Source of the DNA: Favolaschia claudopus
Taxonomy: Eukaryota; Basidiomycota; Agaricomycetes; Agaricales; Mycenaceae
DNA: 64,000 nucleotides
Reading direction: 5' to 3'
Assembly: GCA_037176885.1 (NCBI GenBank)
Contig: JAWWNJ010000021.1
Coordinates: 2,208,876-2,272,875, forward strand
The position numbers were made by a program, and so were the translations under genes. Numbering within the stretch: position 1 is the first letter of the stretch; the number at the start of each line of letters is the position of its first letter. The notes under the pieces are model-generated. The model worked only from the letters and a program-made list of their open reading frames with translations, searched no databases and was not told where the DNA came from. Below are positions 43,547 through 53,701 of the stretch, piece by piece.

Positions 43547-44263
43547 TCAAAAAACTGTCAAATCATCCACAAACTCGCCGAAATCAGCGTCAACATCTTC
43601 TTGCATCTGGGTCGTAGAATAACGCGTCGACTGCTCGGGAAACTCTTCAAGTAACTTGAGATGATCTTGGAATGCGCGAACGAGAGCTGTCTGCTTCTCG
43701 GGTAGTCTTGGAATATGAGATTTCTTCGGGATTGAGATCCGTTCCTCCGTTTTGGTGTTCCATCGGGCGCGCAACTTGTCCAGCTGGTTCTGAAGCTTTT
43801 CCCTGGTCATCCCCGGCTGTCCACACACGAAATGATAACTGTGGCGTCCAATTTTTGCTGGATTTCGGCGGCCTTTGCTGCGGCATCAGCAGCTTTCTGG
43901 GCTTTTCTTCGAGTATGCGCTCGTTGTATTCCTGTTGCAAGCGCCGCCGTTCCCGCTCTAGTCCCGCCGCATCGAGATCCGCGCCGCCTTCATCACATAA
44001 CTGTGATCTTCCGATGTAAACCACCTGTCCATGAATTCTTGAGTCTCGTTGCGCTGAAACATCGCTAGCCCATTGTGAGTAGCCATTGCAGCCGTTGGAT
44101 TATCCCCCATGAACCGAATAAATGACCCAAGAGCGCCCTCGTTGCGGTCGTTGGGCGGAGGTAGCCAGATCCTTCCCTTCTCGCTGTCACTCATCCCATC
44201 GATCAACCCTCCAGGCGCGAATTCCGAGGAGAATCGAATCCACGTTGCCTTTGCACCTCCCAA
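43547..44263 (-). pseudogene. Frameshifted repeat-associated gene (LPPPNDRNEGALGSF family)
   Basis: Three frames succeed one another without stops at the joins. First comes GGLIDGMSDSEKGRIWLPPP then NDRNEGALGSFIRF (44263-44020); next a charged coiled-coil region LERERRRLQQEYNERILEEK (to about 43870); finally MTREKLQNQLDKLRARWNTK ending VDADFGEFVDDL at 43547. I recall this order (a GLxDxMSD, LPPP, NEGALG region, then a Lys/Glu-rich helix) from multicopy agaricomycete proteins that accompany transposases; its function is unknown. The 5' end is cut by the 130-bp repeat at 44270. Confidence 0.55.
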
Positions 44264-44269
44264 AAACCG

Positions 44270-44402
44270 AAAAATCGGTCATTTCGAGGGCTTTATTTCG
44301 CCGGAAATAGCCTCAGATTGGCGAGGGTTTTACTGGCCGTGGCCATCGGCTTTAATCGGTCTGGCGACCGATTTGCCATCACCCTTGGAATGGCGGGGTT
44401 GC
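44270..44402 (+). repeat. Dispersed about 130-bp repeat, copy 2
   Basis: Closely matches 3530-3660, with an extra CTTTATTTCG near the start. It separates the truncated gene on the left from the CACTG element on the right. Confidence 0.65.
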
Positions 44403-44407
44403 CCTAG

Positions 44408-45236
44408 CACTGTGGTTGTAAAACCCCGTGAATTTTACTTAGCCGTTGCGTGAAATTCACGATTCAACGAATTTTCAGCTGAATTCAGATTCACGTGGTT
44501 GGAAATTCAGGTACCTGATTCACGTACTTCCTGTATGCCATGCTGAGCTACGTGAATATCACCTTGTTATTGGGTGAATGAAAGTGCATGAATTTGGCTT
44601 GGGATACCTGGATTCCAACGACGTGAAATTCACTTGAAAATTGGTTGAATCAAGTCACCTGGAATCGTTGAAAAATTGCAATTTTAGCCGAGGTGGGACT
44701 CTCTGAAATTCACTCTCAAACTGGGTGAAATTCATGGGGTCAGAGTTGCTCCGAGCAAGGTACATGGTTCCGGTCATCAGTACTGGTTGCGCTCACCCTA
44801 TATCAAGAAATTCAATCTATATAATATAGTGTTCGGTGATTTGTATTGCAACTAAGTAAAGTCATATATTCTAGTAGTCAGTAGTAAAGTACAGATAGTA
44901 AAGCAATGTATTAGTAGGATAGGATTCCAGCGATGTCTGGTCAAAGCAAGATTGGCCCAATTGATTTTTCACGGACTTTCAATCGAATTTTCACGTAGTT
45001 TATGAATGAATTCTCAGGTAAATGAAGGAGAATTGAAACTATCATTCCGTGAAATTCAATGGAAAACTACGTGAATGAACCCCATGAAACGTTCCATTCA
45101 CTTAGTCCAACTAGGTGAATTGAACCCCGTGAAATTCACAAGTTCTGCGTGAAATTCATGGGCTTTTCTGGTGAACTTCAGGTGAAGATTGGGTGAATCA
45201 ACTGCGTGAAATTCATGGGGTTTGCGGGCTACAGTG
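44408..45236. mobile_element. CACTG-type palindrome-array element, 829 bp
   Basis: CACTGTGGTTGTAAAACCCC with GTGAATTTTA on the left; GTGAAATTCATGGGGTTTGC then GGGCTACAGTG on the right. CTAG lies on both sides (44404-44407, 45237-45240). GTGAAATTCA or its complement occurs at least seven times inside. No ORF. Confidence 0.8.
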
Positions 45237-45237
45237 C

Positions 45238-45411
45238 TAGTTACTATATGTTTACTGCACGTAGCGTGGGAATCCTCAGCCTTTCTTCTCTTTGGATTCT
45301 CCCTCGCTAGGTGCGCTGTGATGTATTCTTAGTAGCTTCTTAATTAACTTTGGATTCTCCCTCGCTAGACCCTCGAGACATCTCGGGTCCCTAAAGGTTG
45401 CCCTTACAGCA
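45238..45411 (+). repeat. LTR fragment preceding a Ty3/gypsy gag
   Basis: The sequence up to GGTTGCCCTTACA (45411), just upstream of the gag frame, recurs inverted at 49986-50160. TTTGGATTCTCCCTCGCTAG occurs twice within it (about 45291 and 45349). Its 5' part is cut off at the CACTG element. Confidence 0.65.
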
Positions 45412-45740
45412 GAAGAAAGGCTCCAAGGGATTAACTGCTCAAGATTGCGCGCTTTGGCGATTTTTCAGACGCTTCGTCGGACTCCTCCTCTGCTGTCTCG
45501 GACGCGCAAACCGCGAATCTTGCCCCCTCCTCCCTCTCTCTAGAACCCACCTTGCCAACCTCACCCCGGCAGCAAAAACGGTCCTTCGACCGAACCCCCC
45601 TTTCGTCTTTGTCGGCGACCGCTCGGCTGGCCGGGCCTTCCTTCACTCAGCTCGGACTTACATCCGACTGGTTCCGGAGGCGTTTGTCGAAGGTGGCGAG
45701 ATGTCCGAGGAGAAGGCAGTGCGTTTCACCACGTCCTTTA

Positions 45741-47157
45741 CAGTGTAGTACGGCTCAATGGGGAAGGAGTGTTCCTTGGTGATTATTTTTTTTTCACCAC
45801 ACCTCTTCACCGGAGGCTTGTCCCTTGTATTAGAATATCATTATCTATGCTAGCCCTACCTACTGTATTAATTCTGAATGCAAAAAAGAGACAAGTATCG
45901 TTTGAGGCCAAGTTTTGTGTCAATACGCGACAAATCAAGGAATCACCGACTTTCTTCTCCGTGATCCTACTTCAATGGGGGCACTTTTCGTCTCAAAACA
46001 AATTCCGGCATAAAGGCCTTGATCTTAGGTATGTTTCCTTCCGCATGTGTGAGAGGATCGGACAAAAGATGCGGCCGAAAGGAAATGGACAAGATCATGC
46101 ACGTGGAAGCGTGACAGGTGTTTGTTGACGCGTCTGTCCATCACCTCTCTCCGTCTTCTCTAGCCAATCCCTACTGTCCAGTTCTCATGGTGTACCGCGC
46201 AAAGTCCGATCGGGTCAAAGCCCAGGAGGCCAGTCGAAAGAAGGAGGCAAATATAGCGGCGGCGGTGCAGGAGTGGGACAGGGAGCGCGTCAAGCCCGCC
46301 ATCTTAGGCAAGCCCAAAACTGTCTCTGATCTCTCTTTCAAATACGGGATTCCTTACATGACACTATCTCGACGAGTACATGGTGGACAGAGTATTCGAC
46401 AAGCCAATCAAAAGAAGCAAAAGGTCCCCATCGTCACGGAGTGGGCACTCGTCCAGTTCATGCGTGAATCCGCGGATCGAGGCTTCCCATTCATCCATCG
46501 ACAGATAGAGCAGTATGCCATGGGGTTGAAGAAGATGAACCAGGCACTGCGATTGCAGGAGGAGAAACAAGTGACGGAGCGAGCAAAGCTTTTTCAAGGC
46601 AAAGCTCAGTGCCTCTCATCAGCCGAGTTTGTTGCCAAGGTGAATGAGATCAGCGAGGGGAAGAAGGCGAAGGAAGCGGGGAAGGAGAAGAAGCGGGTCG
46701 AGCGGGAGCGAAGGAAAGAGTTGCGAGCAGAGATTGGGCTGGAATGGGCTGAGATGAAGCGCCAGCACGCTGCTGCTGTTGAGAACTGGGTGGCGGAATG
46801 CTCTAAGCTGCAGGAAACCGGCGTGAAGAAGAAGGACCTTCCCCCAAAGCCGAAATTGGGCAAGAAACCGAAGCTACCGGTCGTGGAGGATGAGGATTCG
46901 GAGGAGGAGGATGAGCTGAATGAGGAAGGTGACGTGTGACATCCGTTCACCAAGGAGCCTGAAACGTGACATTTGGGATCAAAATTTGTGTCGTTCATCG
47001 CACTTCCTCTCATACGAAAAGTACCCATAATTATACTCAATACCTACTTGTTATATGCTCTAGTAGTGCCTACACGAGTTCCAGGATTTTTGCGATACAA
47101 ATGCGGAGCATAGATCGAAAACATCAAAGTTGATCACCATCGAGCCGTACTACACTG
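45741..47157 (+). mobile_element. Pogo-like DNA transposon, 1,417 bp, TA duplication
   Basis: CAGTGTAGTACGGCTCAATG with G at 45741 and CCATCGAGCCGTACTACACT with G ending 47157 are 21-bp inverted repeats with one mismatch, flanked by TA (45739-45740, 47158-47159). CAGT ends with a TA target are standard for the pogo/Fot group. It carries one gene (46187-46939). Confidence 0.9.
46187..46939 (+). CDS. Pogo-type protein with DNA-binding domains but no DDE catalytic domain
   Basis: Start ATG 46187 gives 250 residues without interruption. Residues 1-70 include a Psq-type helix-turn-helix (TVSDLSFKYGIPYMTLSRRV). A CENP-B/Tc5-type domain begins at VTEWALVQFMRESADRGFPF but breaks off at IHRQIEQYA. 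The sequence then passes directly to MNQALRLQEEKQVTERAKLF and a long Lys/Arg/Glu-rich helix, ending in KPKLPVVEDEDSEEEDELNE. In a full pogo transposase about 200-250 residues of DDE domain lie between these parts. The frame is clean across the junction, so the short protein could be made; it could bind the element's ends and dimerise but not cut DNA. It may act as a repressor of transposition. Confidence 0.75.
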   Translation: MVYRAKSDRVKAQEASRKKEANIAAAVQEWDRERVKPAILGKPKTVSDLSFKYGIPYMTLSRRVHGGQSIRQANQKKQKVPIVTEWALVQFMRESADRGFPFIHRQIEQYAMGLKKMNQALRLQEEKQVTERAKLFQGKAQCLSSAEFVAKVNEISEGKKAKEAGKEKKRVERERRKELRAEIGLEWAEMKRQHAAAVENWVAECSKLQETGVKKKDLPPKPKLGKKPKLPVVEDEDSEEEDELNEEGDV

Positions 47158-47580
47158 TATGTCCAAAGACTTTGCGCAAAAATGGGCTGAAGTCCATCAA
47201 AACCCCTTTCCCCCTTCCTCACCTGGGACGCCTTCACCAAGGAGTTCTGCTCACGCTTTGTCGAGGAGAACGAGCAGGACCACGCCCTACACAAACTCGA
47301 GTCTAGGGCATACTATATGGGCTCCCGGGATGTCTTCAAGTACACTGATGACTTTGAAGACCTCTTCGACCTTGCTGGGTTTGCTGACACGTTGGTCAAG
47401 GTCACCAAGTTCCGCTCTGGCCTTGACCCTGCCATCAATGCGGCCATCACCTCGTCCAGCGACCCCCCGGACCTCCGCGACTACATGGCTTGGCGGACCC
47501 GAGCGTACCGCCAGTACGAATCGCACGTGCGGGCTCGTGCTGCTGGGCTTCTCCCGTCTCAGAATGTGCCAGGTAAATGA

Positions 47581-48548
47581 CAATCATGTGACCGTGCTTG
47601 CTTCCTGATCCGGAGAGCCGCCCTACTTGGCGAAAAACAACCTAGAGAAAACATCCTACAAGCTAGCCTACGAAAGGTTGATCAAATCAACCTATTGAAA
47701 TCAACCTATCTACCAATCTACGCTTGGTTGAAAAAAATCAACCTACGGAATTCATCCTACGAATCAGCCAATGGTAGGTTGTTTGTGATCTGGCCATTTT
47801 TTCTGAGTCCTGCTAGGTTGAATGTCGGAATCAACCTGCAACACTTCTACCGCGCCGTCCTCGCGAAAAGGGAAGTTACACCGATTCTGGCGAAATTGGC
47901 CTTCAAAACCCTTCAAATTTACAACGCAGTGCCTATGCTGCTGATTTATCGCCACTGTCAGGGGAACCTCCCGCTTCCCGACCCGCTCCGCTATTCCTTG
48001 CATCACTCCAGCCTTCTTGGGAACACTACTCCCTCCAGACTTCCCCCTTCGTCACATCTTCCTCCTTCCGACCCCCGTTCCCTGTGCATGGCGTATTGCC
48101 GTAGAGGCCCATGCCACATGCTGTCATTACGTACAGTATGCCTCCGTTCCCCTCCTCGACAGACTCCTGTCAACCCTGCGCTCCTACAGCTAGTGCTCAG
48201 CGCAACCCGGTTCCCGACTGGTCTTCCGGTCAGACTTCTAGCCTTGCTTCTAGCCCTCCGAGAGCTCTGGTACCCCGAGCTCTGGTCGTCCGGACTTCCG
48301 GCCTTCTGGCTCCGGTCCCCCGGTCCCCGGCCCGGCTTCCCACGCTCCCCCGGAACTGGGCCAAGCCCCAGCGGTTCTGTCACCCAAGCCTCGATGCTCC
48401 TGCTGTCTCGCCCTGGCTCTAGCGCCCTTCCCGGGTTCCCTGGGCTCTATTCCTACGGTTCCCCGACCCTCCAGGCCCCGAGCTCCGGCCCTCCGGACTC
48501 CGGCTCCGGTTTCCGGACCACAGGGTATCTCCGGGGCCTTCGTCGGTC
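47581..48548. other. Pro/Ser-rich gag remnant and repeat sequence
   Basis: 47600-47850 is rich in AATCAACCTA and its complement, partly echoed at 50480-50600. From 47980 to 48540 the plus strand is open in two frames and very Pro/Ser/Leu-rich, as in the C-terminal half of gypsy gag, but without motifs. No independent gene supported. Confidence 0.4.
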
Positions 48549-48550
48549 TA

Positions 48551-48984
48551 AGGTAGGGGACACACAAATACGGTTACCCCACGTGATGTGCCATCACGCA
48601 CCTTTTTAGGACAATCTACCTTCCGATGCTCCTTTGAACAACTTATAGATACCTTTGGCAAAATTCTGCTTCAACAGTTCTGTGTTAATATTGCTATAGG
48701 TGTGCAAAAGACTTTTTACAAGGATTTTCGGGTGGAAACTGAGAGACTAGATATCACTTTAATCAGAACCCCCGTATTTATGGATCTCTTCTCTCGTTTT
48801 TCGGGATTTTCTTGAGTATCTAAGCTGGGAGACCTGTATAATAGCATTGCCTATGGAACTGTTGAGCCGAATTTCAATTTCATTGTGTGGGGAAATCACT
48901 TGTATGGGTTTCATCGCGAGATGTCCCAAAAGGTGCGTGATGGCACATCACGTGGGGTAACCGTATTTGTGTGTCCCCCTACCT
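48551..48984. mobile_element. TA-flanked miniature element with about 63-bp near-perfect inverted repeats
   Basis: AGGTAGGGGACACACAAATA followed by CGGTTACCCCACGTGATGTG and CCATCACGCACCTTTT at the left is repeated inverted to 48984, with one extra G. TA flanks both ends. The near-identity of the arms points to recent activity. Confidence 0.85.
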
Positions 48985-49058
48985 TACAATCTCTGGACCC
49001 AGTATTGTGATCCTCCCTCTTCTGGGCATATCCCTGGCTCCCTGCTACTGTTGGATCT

Positions 49059-49406
49059 GTTGGACTTAGCAACTAACCACTTACCCATAGCGCTTGGGTA
49101 AGTGGTTAGTTGCTAAAGCCCAACACGGGGCCCATAACCTGTTGGGACCTGTACTCTATGTGAGTAAATCTAACCTCACACGGACGCTTTGAGCAAGACG
49201 CGAGTGAGCACGAGTTCGAGCCCCGGCGGTCGCCATTTAGCCACCGCTACGGTCGGGCCGGCCCTCGCCCTGGGATTGACTGGATTAGAACAGCCCTACC
49301 GGCGCTTGGTAGTGGGGGTCCTTCAGCCCACCATGGACATTGTTTCCGGGTCTCACCCGGGGTTGGTGTTTTGTTGGACTTAGCAACTAACCACTTACCC
49401 AAGCGC
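49059..49406. repeat. Three-armed inverted repeat (TTAGCAACTAACCACTTACC)
   Basis: The arm at 49059-49087 is followed after TAGCGC by its complement (49094-49125), and a third arm in the first orientation lies at 49371-49406. The second and third enclose a unit of about 315 bp; the first and second alone make a 66-bp near-perfect hairpin. The enclosed part includes GTTCGAGCCCC, like a Pol III B box, without a clear A box. Confidence 0.7.
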
Positions 49407-49435
49407 ACAACAGGATCATCTGATCATTGATATCA

Positions 49436-49985
49436 CATCATAGATGCTGTGCTACTACATAGTTCCCACACACCGTGAGAAGTCACGCGTCACGCGCCCT
49501 TTTACTGTGACGCCTGGGCATGGAGACAGACTCCTTACTCTGTTCTCTAAGGATTCTCCCTCTGCCCAGGTGAGTAGACACTCTTCCTCTGTTGTAGCTA
49601 GCCCCACTAAGGATTCTCCCTCTGCCCAGTGCTTGTTGGACTCTTGAGTACCTCGGGCCTCAGGCCCTGGCAGCTGTTGCCCCTTACAGCCACCGTCACC
49701 GTCGACTGCGTAGGATCACAACTTACCACCCTAAAGTCCTTGGGCTCGCTTTGGCGAGTGGTGTGCATGCGTCGGCAAAGGGAAAGACGTTCAATTGCGT
49801 CAGGTTACTGGTGGATACTGGGGATTTATACCTGGAGGGAGAGAACTCCCCCTAGGTCCTACGGGTTTTAGCCAGAGGTCCTGCCATACAAGCGGCCGGC
49901 CAGTTCCCTGATTGCGTTGCGCGATTGACCCCCTGGAAAGACGTTGTGCTCCGTTGACATCTTGTAGAATTCTGTGAGGATAACT
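49436..49985 (+). repeat. LTR-like segment plus retroelement fragment with LVDTGD motif, copy 2
   Basis: AAGGATTCTCCCTCTGCCCA with G occurs twice (about 49552 and 49609), analogous to the doubled TTTGGATTCTCCCTCGCTAG of the LTR at 45238, and the segment ends GTTGCCCCTTACA at about 49684. The following 250 bp encode RLLVDTGDLYLEGENS with an immediate stop and match the minus-strand relic at 19420-19740. Confidence 0.5.
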
Positions 49986-50160
49986 GTAAGGGCAACCTTT
50001 AGGACCCGAGATGTCTCGAGGGTCTAGCGAGGGAGAATCCAAAGTTAATTAAAGACGCTACTAGGAATACATTACAGCGCACCTAGCGAGGGAGAATCCA
50101 AAGAGAAGAAAGGCTAAGGATTCCCACGCTAGGTGTGGCAAACATATACTAACTAATTCC
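49986..50160 (-). repeat. Inverted copy of the LTR at 45238
   Basis: TGTAAGGGCAACC to AACATATACTAACTA is the reverse complement of 45238-45411 with a few differences. Opposite orientation means this is not the partner LTR of the gag at 45412 unless the interior was inverted. Confidence 0.75.
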
Positions 50161-51568
50161 CACAAGGCCGGGTCAGACCGGCAATAGTCCCCTGGCCCGA
50201 TCACATGCTAAGACCCACCTTGATGACGTAGTTGGACTGGGATCTTGTGTACCCAAAAGTAGAACTCTGTCATAGTTTGATGGAGCGCTCTACAAGGAAT
50301 GATGTACTTAATGGGACTTGGGCAGAAGTGCCCAAGTCCCTTTGCGTCATGCTGCGCAGAACAGGGGTTCCCCTGACAATAACCACCCGTACAGTACTAC
50401 ATACATGTATGTCTTCCGTAAACTCGCAGTTCAGATTGTGGACCGCGCGAGTATGATACATCCCCCCCCCAACGCACTTCAGCCTACAGTTGGATACCAA
50501 ATATGACCACCAACCTACGGTATGATACCATCAACCAACATTAGATTGATCGGCAACCTAAGCCGAATCCACAGTGACGGGTTTCGGCATTTGTTGCTCC
50601 TCAATTCTTTGTTGACACTTGCTTGACCTTGAGTCTGTTTGCGGAATCTGATTTCTCGCTCGCCCGGCCTCGGTACTTATATCTCCGGGAAAGTCTGTGG
50701 GTACCATAGAGCATTGGTCTATTATCTGGTTAAATTACAATTCTTATATGGACCCCAACAATCGTGGCAAGGTGGTCTGACCCAATTGTGTTCCTTACGG
50801 CACCTTCCGTCTGAGGCAAGAGTTTTTGACAGAATCGTCAACAAGTGTAGACAAAAAATCAAAGAGGAAGAAATGACGAACCCGTATTCTTTTTACGAAA
50901 CGGCTATAGAGAGTAGAAAGTAGTTGAATTGGATAACTTTTCGACGGAAGTAGCTGAGGTTTTTATATCTAGAAAGAGCAATACGTCAGTGGAGTTTGGT
51001 AAGAAAGAGCAATCACGAAAAAGGGCCAGAGGAGGACGCGACGGTGAAAGTTCTCACCATCCAGCGCGTCCCGGCCAGTCATGTTATACGTTTTGCGTCA
51101 CTAACCGTGGAACAACCCAGAACCGAGCACTGCACAGTCGGAGCAGAGTGGAGTTGAGTGGCGCAATGACGAATGATCAGCAACTTGAAATGACGCAGGA
51201 TCGGCGGTGGGTGGCGCACTGGCCGCCTTTAAACGATGCGTACAGAGCACCTTGAGGATAATCAAAGACGGAAAATTAACAGCGATGAGCGCCAGTATCA
51301 AGGTGATTGTAAAGTTTGGCAGTCTCCAAATTCTCTGACGAAGTTGGGCCAGGGAGACATAGACACAGGCAGGAACTGAGGCATTTAGACAGCCAGAAGA
51401 TGTGGAGGGGATAGAGTCGGCAGTCGAAGGCCCGAGAGAGATGGTATGCATACCTTTTGCATTTTGCTAACTTATCGACCCCAACTCTTGGGGGAAGTAA
51501 TTATGTCATTTCAACTGCTTACAGCCGATCCGGAAACTACTTAATGAGAGTGTCAAGTTTTTTTTTGG
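50161..51568. other. Intergenic with a strong hairpin
   Basis: GGGACTTGGGCA at 50313 and TGCCCAAGTCCC ending 50340 form a perfect 12-bp stem with a GAAG loop. A minus-strand ORF (51101-51451) has one hydrophobic stretch (TITLILALIAVNFPSLIIL) but no recognised family; I do not call it a gene. Confidence 0.45.
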
Positions 51569-51662
51569 CCGTTCCCGGAAAGGAAATTTGCGAGGCGGAT
51601 CCGAATTTGGACACAACGAACGTCGAGGGGCGACTAGGGGCAATTTCCTTTCCGGGAAGCGC
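51569..51662. repeat. Short inverted repeat, GTTCCCGGAAAGGAAATT
   Basis: CGTTCCCGGAAAGGAAATTT at 51569 is inverted at AATTTCCTTTCCGGGAAGCG, ending about 51662; about 94 bp in all, possibly a small fold-back element. Confidence 0.6.
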
Positions 51663-51676
51663 GTGACATTAGAGAG

Positions 51677-51868
51677 GGTTGTGCGAGCGACCCAGGTCGC
51701 TTTTTAACCGCTCAGATCTCCGCAGAGATGAATACCCAGGTGTGAGCTCCAAGCGACCTAGAAGAGTATTGTCCTGAGACATTCCTAGGTCGCTGAGGTC
51801 TCACATCTGAGACTGCTCGTTGTGGAGATCTAAGCGGTTTAATAGCGACCTGGGTCGCTCGCACAACC
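51677..51868. mobile_element. Near-complete fold-back element, 192 bp
   Basis: GGTTGTGCGAGCGACCCAGG followed by TCGCT, TAACCGCTCAGATCTCC is inverted over about 48 bp at the right end, and the inner part (AAGCGACCTAG/CTAGGTCGCT, GGTGTGAG/CTCACATC) continues the symmetry, so nearly the whole unit could fold into one hairpin. Confidence 0.8.
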
Positions 51869-52814
51869 TCCCTATTCTCATTACTTTCCGAATCGGCTGT
51901 AAAGCATAGTCCTGTGTCTACCAGCTAATATTTGAGAAAGGTGCTCTGGGTGCAATATAGATTAAAGAGAACATTATTCTAGAACTACAGTCGCAAACCC
52001 CGAAGCGAAACGGCACTAGGAAGCGAAACACTCGCCGAACACACGGTTAACGCTTTCCCCCGGGCCCCGGGGCCAAATCTTTGCATGTAGGCCTCCCCAC
52101 CGTCTGAGCACCCAAAACCACAAAAGGAATTGTGTTGAAAACCCTCCTCGCCGCCGGCAATGGCCTTGTTTGTTTAAGCTTTGTTTACGCCGGCAGATGC
52201 ACCAAGGCGAAATATCATTTCTTCCTCTGGCATTGTGGCCGGTGACATACAGTTGTAATATAGAAAGTCATTTTGAGGCGGATTGCATCGAAAGTATTGA
52301 ACGATACTGGTCGATTTGCGCGAGAATGGCTCAATTTGTTGTGTTTTGTAGTGTTTCGCTGTCACGTTATTTGGCGATATTGAGTCGCCCCACAAATTGC
52401 CCTCGTTCTCAACGGAAACACAGTCGATTCACTTGATTCTTGATTGTAAGTGGTAGCCAGGAGAATAGACTATAAGTTTATAACAAGTTTTTGTGTTTTC
52501 CACCTCCGAAAAATTGAAACAAACCCTAATGATGGTTGATGCCATCATCAAATTGCCATATCGGTTGGGGTTAAGATCACGTGCTTCCTCAATCGTTTGT
52601 AGGGGACCTGATGTCTAGGGCAATATGGACTGCAGGCACTGATCCAGAGGTGGTAACGGGGCCCAATTCCAGCCAGCCAATTCCAGCCAAACCGATTCCA
52701 TTTTCAAGAAGCTTCGGCGGGTGCGCAGTAGCTCAGCGAGCTTCTGCTCAATCTGCTCTTGCCAGCTTGCATGTCTGCCTCCGCACGGAACCATTGAACA
52801 CGATCACCTGGAAT
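51869..52814. other. Intergenic, nothing identified
   Basis: AT-rich spacer. Short ORFs on both strands lack domains. Confidence 0.35.
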
Positions 52815-53701
52815 TTATTTGTAAGCTCCCATGAACTGAGAACGTTGATCGCAACATACCATCACCTGCCCAAGCATCCATCTCTCTCGTCTGTCATTCT
52901 GATGTACTTGCCTAGGTTCCAAATCCAACCGCCCCTCCCTCCACATTGCTTCTTCGGCCGCAAGTTCATCAAGTCCGAGCTTTTTTCTATCAGCCGCATC
53001 GAAATCCGACGGAATATACAGACATTCAAGCTGAAGCGCTAGCGGTTTCCAAGGCCTGAGCTGCAGCTCTATCTCCAATCTTTGGCACGATCTGTGTTTG
53101 AACTTTTCGGAACTCTACGATCTGTGTGCGCAGTGTTTGGTGGTAAGTTTTTCAATTTCGGTTTTTCGGGATTGAAGTTCGTGTCGGAAGTATCCTTGAT
53201 CAGATTGGCTAGTTTCCGCCTGAGCATTCCATGGTGAGATAGACATTTCCTTCTTGAAACAAATGCTTACTGATTTTCTTGGATTTTTATTGCGGAGTCC
53301 AGAAAGCGAGCAATCTTGCTTTTCGGAACCATGCTGGATTTGAAATTCTCTTGGGTCATTGAGAATTTTCTCATAAATTGCTTTCTGAGAGGGCACTGCG
53401 GAATTTTCATGAGAGAGACTACACAGCAATTCAAATCCAACCTTACCTTTGGTCGTATCATGCTGGTATACGCCAACGGCCTCTTTTCCAAGTCTTGACG
53501 AGTACGTGAAAGGCCTTGCCATTGTGGAACATTTTCACTGTAAGAGATGCTCAATGCAATGAAATGGTTCCGCTTTTCAGTGTATTTTGTCTTCGCATCC
53601 TCAATGTCCTCGGCGAGATCAAAGACTAGAAAAAGTTGTGAGCTAAATGACAGCGATAATTTTCGAGGTCTTTGTATGGTTCCAATCTCCGTGATGAGCA
53701 A
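52815..53701 (-). pseudogene. Coding remnants, possibly from the C-terminus of a KDZ-type transposase
   Basis: Two minus-strand pieces look coding: EDIEDAKTKYTEKRNHFIAL with QGLSRTRQDLEK (53620-53480), followed by a plausible intron (GTAAGG to CCGCAG), and IPSDFDAADRKKLGLDELAA then EEAMWREGRLDLE (52990-52910). Their wording recalls the helical C-terminal region of agaricomycete KDZ proteins, but the order of the pieces is the reverse of what I expect and no catalytic motif is present. Treat the family as tentative. Confidence 0.3.

Larger units (their letters stand above)
45412..47580 (+). pseudogene. Ty3/gypsy gag, frameshifted and split by a pogo-like insertion
   Basis: Gag would form the retrotransposon particle. 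After the LTR an N-terminal part in shifting frames (SLEPTLPTSPRQQKRS) leads to PPFVFVGDRSAGRAFLHSAR and EEKAVRFTTSF, which match the start of the gypsy capsid domain. The pogo element (45741-47157) interrupts at TTTA; removal gives TSFMSKDFAQKWAEVHQNPF in frame. One more frameshift near 47235 leads to FLTWDAFTKEFCSRFVEENE then DDFEDLFDLAGFADTLVKV and KFRSGLDPAINAAI, the core of the capsid. The frame stops at 47580. The Pro/Ser-rich sequence to about 48540 may be the rest of gag; no zinc knuckle or pol is visible. Confidence 0.8.

Noticed and set aside
50880..50925. Second solo end of the 32003-type element (CCCGTATTCTTTTTACGAAA)
   Set aside because: Too many mismatches within the diagnostic TTTGGAAACAATATACGGG core.
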